From Hyposmocoma kahamanoa (lineage: Eukaryota > Arthropoda > Insecta > Lepidoptera > Cosmopterigidae), in contig NW_020653713.1 in assembly GCF_003589595.1 (NCBI RefSeq), positions 4,517,056-4,581,055 on the forward strand: a stretch of DNA of 64,000 nt, read 5' to 3'. Of this stretch, positions 23,401 through 31,400 are shown piece after piece. The notes below the pieces were generated by a model. It saw only the letters and a list, made by a program, of their open reading frames with translations. It was not told where the DNA came from and did not search any database. Each line of letters opens with the position of its first letter. The stretch's first letter is position 1. Both the position numbers and the translations under genes were made by a program.

Positions 23401-24548
23401 TCGTATTTACTTCATCTCCACTGCGTCCACCCTATATAATTTGTGTGTAAAAAGTTTCTACTACGAAAAGATTTAATTTAAAATTCTTTAAGTTACATTT
23501 TTGACAGTCATTCCCTCACATCATATAAAAAGAAGTTAAGCATTAGATTTTATTTATTAACACTTAGACGAGTTATTGGTAGCAGTAAGCTTACACAAAA
23601 TATTAAGTCTAAGAGTAAGTTTATATCGCTATTTTTTGTTGGTTTACTTTGAATTCGTCATTCCCTCACCGTCATCCCCTCAACCTCAAATGTTCTGACT
23701 GCCCTATACATTTTCTTAAAAGTTATTTTTTTTGGGGACCACTATATCATCAAAAACTATTTACATGAGTACTATGAAATTTACTAAAAATAAATACAAA
23801 ATCTTCCTAAAATTTCCATACATATCGAAAGCACGAATTTCGAAATTTCATGAGAACTGCCCAGTAACATGATGATATGGAAACTAAACCGATAATTAAC
23901 AAATCGACTTATCCGTAGAACAAAGACTTATGTGCAAGACTTCTTATTCTTAGGACAGTGCACAATTCATTAGTTGTTCCTGCTGTGGATACCAGATCAA
24001 CCATTGTTCGATTTTATATTTGCGAAATGAAATAAGATACAAACATTCTGGAAACATCCATAGATAGGTCTTAGTTCGAATAACGAGATTGTGTTTATCC
24101 TATTTTCGCTGTATAATCACATCGGACTCTGTTCTTCGGATGAGTCGAAATAGCTAATATTTCGACTCACGCTTATTTTACACTATTCGTGGGGTGGACT
24201 CTCTTAATGAATCATTCAGTTGATATCAGTTTTTACCATGATATAGTCGATATACATTAGCGGTAGAGCTTCTTGTGAAAAAGAGTTCATCCAAGGAAAT
24301 ACTACCACCTTACCCGTTTTACTACCGCCAAGCAGTAATGTGAGCATTACTTCGTTCCGGCTTGAAGGCTGGAGGTGCTGGTGAAATTACAGGCACATGG
24401 GACTTGTCAACTTGTGTCTCAGGGTCATGTCAAGGTCATGTATGAAAGTATAAGTGTAATGTAAAAAGAAACTGATTACGTACCAACACTCATTCATGAG
24501 TTGTACTTTACGTGGATATAATAATTTTTTTGTTGTTCCAGGTGCTGA
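11460..24548 (+). CDS. Stam: Stam, signal-transducing adaptor molecule (ESCRT-0 subunit)
   Basis: Coding exons: 11460-11502, 14824-15032, 16739-16996, 17560-17758, 17909-18019, 19885-20042, 20950-21121, 21865-21973 and 24542-24548. All junctions are GT-AG and the phases agree, giving 421 residues. With Hrs, STAM forms ESCRT-0, which binds ubiquitinated receptors on early endosomes and sends them to lysosomes. Domains in order: a VHS domain (starting [18 protein letters not shown], about 1-150), an alanine-rich linker, a ubiquitin-interacting motif [14 protein letters not shown] at 171-184, an SH3 domain at about 213-270 (ALYDF, then WWKG and FPANFV), a GAT helix region at about 300-380, and a short proline-rich tail. 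It is shorter than human STAM (540) because the tail is brief. The last splice adds one cysteine codon and a stop; reading through exon 8 instead gives AGG TAA, so the protein ends almost identically either way. Introns are full of repeats. Confidence 0.95.
12845..12930 (+). repeat. Fragment of a dispersed 'AGGAGGAGGTTCTCAAT' repeat
   Basis: Contains CTAAGGGTGG and TTTTTTAGTACTCTGTACTG, shared with the longer copies at 18425-18630 (reverse) and 41970-42425, and a piece at 51718-51812. Stam intron 1. Non-coding. Confidence 0.6.
13536..13620 (+). mobile_element. Short LINE reverse transcriptase thumb fragment
   Basis: One frame reads [18 protein letters not shown] and then LSLYQAQ, the pattern found after the catalytic palm in Jockey/CR1-like LINEs. 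Only about 30 codons remain. It is in Stam intron 1 and is not a Stam exon: it has no donor site and no place in the VHS domain. Confidence 0.55.
14345..14575 (-). repeat. tRNA-derived SINE, family A, with (AC)n tract
   Basis: Reverse copy of the family at 38690-38905. Its 3' end carries an AC microsatellite at about 14368-14393. It includes the tail block TTACACCCAAACTTACGAG and the complement of the tRNA-like promoter part near 14520-14560. Stam intron 1. Confidence 0.7.
15246..15421. mobile_element. Inverted-repeat MITE with arms of about 50 bp
   Basis: The left arm CTCCGTCCGACATCCGTCCG is mirrored by CGGACGGATGTCGGACGGAG at the right end, and the similarity runs on through AAACAATTACTG. 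Stam intron 2. No open frame. Confidence 0.8.
15645..16410. repeat. Nested inverted repeats
   Basis: An outer repeat rich in CGATTCGATTTTT / AAAATCG blocks (relatives at 27480-27590 and 60105-60245) encloses an inner inverted pair: AAAGGTAAAACCATATAAGT near 15710 and TGTGGTTTTACCTTTAAG near 15980. Stam intron 2. Non-coding. Confidence 0.55.
17225..17410 (+). repeat. tRNA-derived SINE, family A, truncated
   Basis: Reads CCTCCGTGACCCAATGGTTACC, with GGATTCGATTCCTGG as the B box, followed by the family tail TTTGGGTGTAATTTGTGTG. It lies in Stam intron 3, about 150 bp before exon 4. Confidence 0.65.
18425..18630 (-). repeat. Dispersed 'AGGAGGAGGTTCTCAAT' repeat, reverse copy
   Basis: Reverse orientation copy of the family at 41970-42425, running from CAGAGTACTAAAAAATCGAC to GAACCTCCTCC. 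Stam intron 5. Non-coding. Confidence 0.65.
18650..18815. repeat. Dispersed repeat shared with 50460-50640
   Basis: Shares the blocks GAGAAAAAAAATACATATTT and AAAAAGATAACCCGGCAAA in the same order with 50460-50640. Non-coding, class unknown. Confidence 0.55.
19142..19419. mobile_element. hAT-like MITE, copy 1, with perfect 8-bp target duplication
   Basis: Terminal inverted repeats begin CATTGACTTACAA and end TTGTAAGTCAATG. The element is flanked on both sides by CTTAGAAC (19134-19141 and 19420-19427). An 8-bp target duplication is the mark of the hAT superfamily. Other copies: 25162-25388 and 34892-35119. This copy is about 50 bp longer. Stam intron 5. Confidence 0.9.
19530..19830 (-). repeat. 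tRNA-derived SINE, family B, reverse copy
   Basis: Contains the complement of the family-B promoter (CGTGTCAGACGCTATGCC, then ACTAAACCACGGAATGAACC) and the tail ATTGATATTCAATTATTTTT at both ends. It ends about 55 bp before Stam exon 6. The full family copy is 52625-53015. Confidence 0.65.
20060..20580. mobile_element. Fold-back element beside Stam exon 6
   Basis: Arms of roughly 100 bp are inverted: TTTTGACAACTTTACAGGAT near 20110 and its complement near 20505. An inner pair around TGGTTTATTAA and AATACGTAGT sits at 20373-20400 and 20448-20475. The left arm starts about 20 bp after the Stam exon 6 donor. No convincing protein. Confidence 0.75.
21193..21385 (+). repeat. Short interspersed repeat, family C
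   Basis: Slightly shortened copy of the repeat at 127-440, in Stam intron 7 about 70 bp after exon 7. Confidence 0.65.
22175..22265 (+). repeat. tRNA-derived SINE, family B, promoter part
   Basis: Reads TTCCGTGGCTTTGTTGGCGT with a B box GGTTCAAATCC, then GGATCGAAGGA, as in 52625-53015. Stam intron 8. Confidence 0.6.
22655..22752. mobile_element. Penelope-like element terminal sequence
   Basis: Contains CCCGAAACGTCGATTTGTTT, then AAACCCGGAAAAATAGTTTC and CCTATGTGTAAC, matching the end of the Penelope-like remnant at 31315-31410. Confidence 0.6.
22763..23690 (+). repeat. Cluster of CATTCCCTCAC motifs
   Basis: The 11-mer recurs at about 22764, 22972, 23511 and 23663, the last followed by CATCCCCTCA. 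The DNA between is AT-rich and encodes nothing. It may be a degenerate dispersed repeat. Stam intron 8. Confidence 0.5.
24255..24430 (+). repeat. Short interspersed repeat, family C
   Basis: Partial copy of the repeat at 127-440, ending about 110 bp before the last Stam exon. Confidence 0.6.
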
Positions 24549-24833
24549 TCGCCCGGCGCCGAACATCTCCGCAGTCGGCTGGTGTCGTTTGTAAATAATA
24601 GTTATGCTGAGTCACGCTAGGGTATCCATTTTTTTTATTAAATTGCAAATATCCGATATATGCAGGTAAATTTTTGCCCTCTTTTGTTTGCTAATAGGTA
24701 AATAGAAACAGGTCAGCCTTAAAATTATCCTTAAACTAGTTTAAACATATTGTCAGAGCGTTGCCGACAATCAACCTACTTATTGGAATTGAAGGTGCAT
24801 TTTCAATATTACTTTTAGATGACCTTCAATATC

Positions 24834-24839
24834 AATAAA
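24834..24839 (+). terminator. Candidate Stam polyadenylation signal
   Basis: AATAAA about 290 bp after the stop in exon 9, the first canonical signal after the spliced stop. No transcript evidence. Confidence 0.4.
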
Positions 24840-24989
24840 ATGTACGCTTTAGTTGAGTTAATTTTGAGGCTGACATGTGCGGGATAACAAATCAGGTACC
24901 TTTTGTTCCATCTAGGGTGTGCACGCGCACAATGATCCATATAACGTGGCTTACAGTAAGTCATTACATATAAAATTGTCCTTTATTGC

Positions 24990-25440
24990 ACCAAAACTAT
25001 GAAGCATTAACGTTAATGGACTTTGTGCGTTAAAGACAAATTAGGTGCCGTAGATCATTGGAATGAATGGATTTTCGTGCGTTAAGCGAACTGGGTGCCA
25101 TGTTATGGAGCATTAAAGTTGATGGACTTTTATGCGGTAAGGCAAACTGGATGCCATGGAGCATTGACTTACAATTATATGGACATGGGTCCGCGCTAAA
25201 AAGTGTCCGCACTTGTAAGGCGCTAAAATCGTATACAGAGCGCGACACTCCGCTTTAGTCTTCATTTGTTCTACCGACAGCGCGATACTGCGATGACATT
25301 ACAATTTAAATTTCGAATAGGTTGACTTGGGACATTTTTTTCGTGGTTTTTGTATTAGACCCGTCGTCCATTTATTTGTAAGTCAATGCCATGGAGCATT
25401 GAAGTCAGTGGACTTAAGTGCGTTAAGGCATATTGGCATA
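24990..25440 (+). repeat. Degenerate minisatellite, ~50-bp unit, split by a MITE
   Basis: At least four units of about 50 bp share the order GGAGCATT, TGATGGACTTT, TGCGTTAAGGC, AAACTGGATGCC. The fourth is interrupted by the hAT-like MITE at 25162-25388 and resumes after it at the duplicated CCATGGAG. Confidence 0.65.
25162..25388. mobile_element. hAT-like MITE, copy 2, with perfect 8-bp target duplication
   Basis: Same terminal repeats as 19142-19419, flanked by CCATGGAG at 25154-25161 and 25389-25396. It sits inside the minisatellite at 24990-25440. Confidence 0.92.
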
Positions 25441-26940
25441 TTGTTAAGGCAGATACCATTATAATGCCAAATTATGCAGACACCCAGTAGATATTCATCG
25501 AAGAAACAGTCGAATCGAAAACCTTGCGTGTGCTAGCTTTTATATTTTAATGTCCATACATTGACTTTTTATTATTAAGAAAAAGAAATTTGATGTCTTG
25601 TAAACATTTCCGAAACACACAAATTCTGAACTCCAGAACTTGAAGCGGATAATGTGTATCGGAAATGTACCGGATCTTGCGGACAATAAACACGACTGTG
25701 AAATACCCGCTTACTAAATAATGATGAATTACACGTGATGATATACTGTGTTGTCTTAGTAAGCTGACCTCGTGTGTTATAGAAGGCTTTAATACACAGA
25801 TGTCAATTAGTTCTGGTGGTAAACGAACATAACTACGTGCAGACATAAAATCACCGCCGCGTATAGTGATCGCTGGTTTACAATATTAACAATATCGTTT
25901 ATCATTTCGGTTTGTAATTTTGATATAGGTGATATGCGTCGGAAATAAATACCACTACCATGAGTCTAGATTGTTTTTTTTTTATTCGTAGCGACCACGT
26001 AAGATATTAAATTCCCTAGCGGTCACAACAATAAGGAACATTTTGCATACATAAATATTTTAGGTGACTGCTACCGACAACTACCTTTCGTGGTAAATGT
26101 TCAGGTACGCCATATAAATGCATATTTGTGCGTTTGGCACCCACCGGTCTCAATTGAGCTATGTGTACTAAAGACGAGGCTAACACACGAGGTCAAGTTA
26201 CAATGGAATATCGGTAGGCCACGATAGCCACAACTAATATTACTAATATTTCTTAGCAATGTTTGTAAATACAGACTAACAAGACTGTCGTAGGATTTCT
26301 ATGAGTTGTCCGTTGCCCTAGGTGCAGAGCGGACTCTTTTAATTATGGCAAGTAAGTCAGAAAGACAAACAATTATGTTAAACCATTATGGCAAGCAAGT
26401 CAGAAAGACGAACTTGATAACAAAAAGTCAATAAAAAATGGTCGTGTTATTTAATCTATTCAAATTATTGTAATTTACTCATTATTTTAGAATATAAAAT
26501 ACTTGATGCTAACTTACAGTGGTTTTATTTAAAAAATACGGAATGTCCCGAAAATTCTGCGAGATTCTGAGTGAGTTTTTGATCTGGGGACATACTATAA
26601 TTAAATAATTTGGGTTTCGTGAATGGCGAGAGCGAATAGACATTAAACAAATGTGCACGTTCCGTCGTCGACCTCATCATCACTTTTCAGGTGAGACAAA
26701 GGTCAAATGCGCACTTGTTTTATCCTTAAAAAAGAAGACATTTTTAAAATCGATGTTAGATACATCACGTCAAAGCTCATTACCTCAAAGATTCGATTAT
26801 ACCTATGTCGCACATGTATTCACAGTACACTTTCTACGAATTCAAGTGTTTTCCACTTTAGCGAGTGCGTTTTTCTTTTGAACACCTTTTTGAGTACAAA
26901 AAAAAATGTAAAATCTACATAGATTCGCACAACAGCGCAA
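25440..26940. other. Intergenic stretch, no gene recognised
   Basis: The frame at 25547-25846 has no recognisable motif. A direct duplication of about 29 bp (ATTATGGCAAGTAAGTCAGA type) occurs at about 26342 and 26385. Otherwise nothing supportable. Confidence 0.4.
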
Positions 26941-26944
26941 AAAT

Positions 26945-27320
26945 GGTGTAACCCATATTTTATTTTTGTTTTACAATATTACTGTAAATGATACTAAAGT
27001 ATATGTTTATTATACACTCCCGGACACATAATTCGAACCACCTCGCATTTTTGTCGCAAAGTGTATTCTAGCGAATACAAAGTAGTGTTATCATCAAAGG
27101 AAAAGTTTTCCCCCGATTTGCAAATCCAAATTCCCTACAAGGACTTATGGAAACGACGTTTAGTATACTAGTTTCAAAATTGCATAATGGTTTTTGATCA
27201 ATTAAATATTGTTTAAGCTTAGGGTGCTTAATACTGAAAATGCGTGGTGGCTCGACTTATGTGTACGGAAGTGTATATTTGGATACTATTTTCATGTATA
27301 AAAAAAGTATTCATGATTTG
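26945..27320 (+). mobile_element. Older element interrupted by a mariner-type MITE
   Basis: Flanks GTGTAACCCATATT and TATTTGGATACTATTTTCAT match 58165-58330 in the same order; there the sequence is continuous. The insertion at 27015-27273 explains the interruption. Confidence 0.6.
27015..27273. mobile_element. Tc1/mariner-type MITE with TA target duplication
   Basis: Ends of about 36 bp are inverted: CACTCCCGGACACATAATTC and its counterpart GACTTATGTGTACGGAAGTG. TA flanks both sides (27013-27014 and 27274-27275). No transposase frame remains. Confidence 0.85.
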
Positions 27321-28267
27321 TTATCGCTGGGTTTAAATCGGGATAAAATATTTAGTATATAATATACTAAAACTATGGATAAAACCCATTAACGCCCGAA
27401 ATCGAGGGCAAAAATTATTTACAACTAAATATTAGTTGTAAAACAAATTGTGTTCAAGTTTAATGATATTATTACAAAATGTTTATTGCTTTCGACGATT
27501 CGATTTGCCTTTCTACTGAATCGATTCGCTTGAAAATCGCGTTTAAATAAATCGATACAAAAAATCGTTAGATCGTATGCACTTGAATCCATTTTCTTAA
27601 AATTTTTAGTATTGAGAATCCATAGGATTACAAGGTAGGTATTCTATGGAGAAGCTTCTTTTTCATCTAGAAAAGATATTTACATCGAAATTTGTAAAAT
27701 TATGGAATTCTACCAAATTTCGTATTTGCCGTTTCTGTCTACGATTTAGGGCAGAAATACTCAATACTCAATACTCAATATATTTATTGCATTCATATGG
27801 TAAACATGTGTTAAATTTAAAATAATGCTACACATATGAGCCCTTTATTAGGGATAACAATAACAGCAGAGGTAGGCCGAGGTTTCAATTATTAATTAAA
27901 ATTGTTATTTATCAAATAATAATATTAAAAAAAAATGTCATATAATAATAAAGAAATACGTCATATTATGAGTAGAATTATGTCACTTGAAAGTTTGAAT
28001 TTTATTAGGTTACAGTAGCATAACTTCATAGTATATAATTAACATTTATTTATTATTCAAATTTATTATAATATTATTACTTTTATTTGTCATCAAAGTA
28101 TGGAATGGAACACCCCCGGATGGAACAGCTCCCCATTGTTAGAGATATTATCTTTATTACAATAAATACAGAATATTTTTGGAATGTACGGAGACGGTCA
28201 CACAGGTCTGTTGTTGGCGCTGTACTATTTCAGCTTTCTAATTTGTGACTTCAGCGCAAACAAGTGT

Positions 28268-28350
28268 TGATATTTAAAAGTGATATAAGACCCATTTTTT
28301 CTCAGGGGATGGCACTTATTTCATCTCTATTTCTGGTTATATACTCGATG
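28268..28350 (+). repeat. Segment duplicated at 62889-62985, exon-like
   Basis: Shares TGATATTTAAAAGTGATATA and TCTATTTCTGGTTATATACT with the second copy. An acceptor-like CCATTTTTTCTCAG precedes a frame reading GDGTYFISISGYILD. Origin unknown. It is antisense to, and just beyond, the kinase stop at 28410. Confidence 0.5.
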
Positions 28351-28409
28351 GTCATATCGAACGAGATTTACACAGCTGAAACATATTGCCTTGAGTGATA
28401 CTCGTTACG

Positions 28410-31400
28410 TCATGCGGTGGAGTTATGTCGTTCATTGCGGAGCCAGTCGTCGAAGTCTCGTTCGCCGAAGCCACTATCTGTGGCGTCGTCCACGTCGTCA
28501 GGGTCCGCGACCGCGAGCACCGCCGGCCGCAGCGCCGGCCGCAAAGCTCGTGGGTGGTCTTCAAAGTAGCGTTGCACGGCCTCGGCACTCGCGCGCCTTG
28601 TTGGCTGACGCTCCCAGCACATGGCCGTTACTTCGCAACTGCAAATGACAATTTTTATATCCTTTTTCGGTCGTGGTTATATATTCTGGCTTAAGAGTAA
28701 AACTTTATGAAACAGAGCTTGCTGGAAGGTGTTTCATAATTTGTGTTTGTGTTGTTATAATCATTAATTCTAACTATACGATAGTAGCGATGCGAAAAAG
28801 TTTGTAGCGGAACTCGGGCGACCGCTAAGAGAGAGTGGAGATGAGTCCCGCGCCAAGTTGTTCTTGGCGCAAAGATTGTCCATTGCCATACAGCGAGGAA
28901 ATGCGGCAAGGGTGTAGGGCACCTTAGCGCCGGGATCAGTCAGGGCAGAGCTTGAGCTTTTTTGACGAGTGTGAGCACTAAACTATAGCTCTGAAAGTTG
29001 TGTTTTGTAATTACGTAATAGATAAAATATGTAATTCAATTCAAATTAATTATTTATAACTACTAATTATTTTATTGTTAAATGTAGAAAATCTGTTTTT
29101 AAGCTGTAATATAGTGAATTTTGTGTTACAGATACAGGGCTAAAAGCACGTCAAGCTTGACACATCACTTAAATCCAACTCTATGCTGCTTACGATAAAA
29201 ACTGTCCAAAGCACAAAGTGTCAAGCGATATGCTCTTGACACACACACATGTACTTAGTTTAGGCATCGCAATTACACATTAGGTTCTAATATTAAACTG
29301 TATAGCTTTACTATGAATATTGTACAATTTAGGTTCCCTTCTTAATGATTATTTTAATACTATAATAGCCAATGGCGGATTTGCTCTAAGGCCCTATTGG
29401 GCCCGGGCGTATCATGACGGCCAATCGTGACAAAAAATTCACTGACGATAACAAGAAATAACTCAAAGTACCTAAATATTCTAAACACTCATGCTCATTA
29501 TCAAGGGCCGCACTGCACCTCATCGTATAACAATAGTCTTTCTAAATCACTTTCGTACATTTCATGTATAAAATATAGATATATTATTATCTTTACTGTA
29601 ATGTATACTCACTACATCACTACGTCTGTGTCTGTCTGATCGTACTGACTACATGGCCTGGGGCTTAGGGCGGCTAAATTTGCAAATCCGCGACGTATAA
29701 TAGCTTTATTTACATTTGTTTTTATTGTTTTGTAAATTAAGTTATATTGAAATGAATTTATCATTGTCTATATTCGTTTCGCGCTCCGCAGATAATGCGA
29801 GGGGGATCGGCAATGTGGACTATAGGAAGTTCGGATTATGACCACAATATAAGACAATTAGAGTAACTCTACTATGTATGTGTGTACGCTCGCCGGTCGC
29901 CCGCGCCGAGTACGGACGCACACACTAGCATATATTGCTCTGGTCGTCGTACACGCGATTCTCTATAGATTCAAGTATCGCCCGTTGTTTAGAAATGACA
30001 TCAAATAGTAAACGAGTTTATTGTCATGTTTATGGTTGTTGGAACAAGACTGCCTCAAATTCAGAATAGATTCATCCATGTTATGCAGTGGAGATATGAG
30101 TACTTTAAAATCCTAGTGGACCCACTCTGCCGCCGTAAGTAGAAAGGGCGCTTGTGACAAAAACTCAAAACCCTGAAAATAATGTTTAAAGAAATGACAT
30201 TTCAAAAATAACTACTTTTCCCTTGCGTTAACTTCATACCTTCATGCCTTTTTTACTGATCATGGCAGTAGACATGAGAAATTTAAAAAAGAAAAGTCAC
30301 ATGCTCTCTTTCAACCAACGACGGCAGCACTAATGGAACCATGAGTGGAGCCAATAGTCCGAAAGGGAATTGTTCAGCATTTAATTTAGAATATGAAAAA
30401 AATAATACATCTATCAAAAGTTATTTCAATAGAATTCTGTGATGAACACTTTATTCTTTTTCAAATTATGTTTAAAGGTAACCTGTAAGTACCCACAACT
30501 AACGTGACAATCCTATGCACCAAGTAAGTAAAGCGTGTAGGCTTCTTCTTGTGTTATTGTTTATGTTATGACTATCTGTCGACTTAAATACGGACTGCAA
30601 AAGGCACTGTATGATGCAAAAAGTAACACTGTAAAAAGTAAACTAAAAGAAAAAAAGAAAGAAAGGTTACTTTACACTTAGGTGAATTCGATTATGTACC
30701 TGTTCCTGAGACCCGTGAAATGTAACATCCCCTTACAGGATGAAGGAGTTTACTAGCTTGACTGTGAGTGCGGTCTCTCTTTTATATGGGACAAACGAAA
30801 CGAAGTATTTGTACCAGCGTCAAAGAACATGTAGCTGATGTCAAACACCGTCGCGTTAACAAGTCTGCAGTCTGCGAGCATGTCATGGATAAACCTATAC
30901 ATTCAATGAAGTTTGACAAACCCCAGGTACTTGCAAAAGTAGTCCGTTATCTACCTAGGATGCTGCGAGAGGCCATTGAAATAAAAAAAAATATGAGGGA
31001 AGATGGTTTCTCCGTACCACCAGTTTGGGATCCAGTATTTCCTCTGATGGAAAATCTCAAACAGACATAAGACTGCAGTACCTACTAATTTATATGTTTT
31101 AATTTATTCTAATTTCCATTATTAATTAATAATAAATTTAACTTAATAAAAATTCATATTGTTACAATAAAATAATTTGTTAAACAATGTAGCGTAAATT
31201 GGAATGTTTCTTTGTAAAATTAAAAATAAGGTATTTAATTAATAAATTTTGTAACTATCGTGAAAAAATAGGGTGGTTTGCATTAATATTAGACATAACT
31301 GGTTGACGACTGTACCAGCTCAGTCAACCGTGACCATGGGACCTGTAAAGGGCCCGAAACGTTGGTTTGTTTGAAAAAACAAATATATAATAGTTTCATT

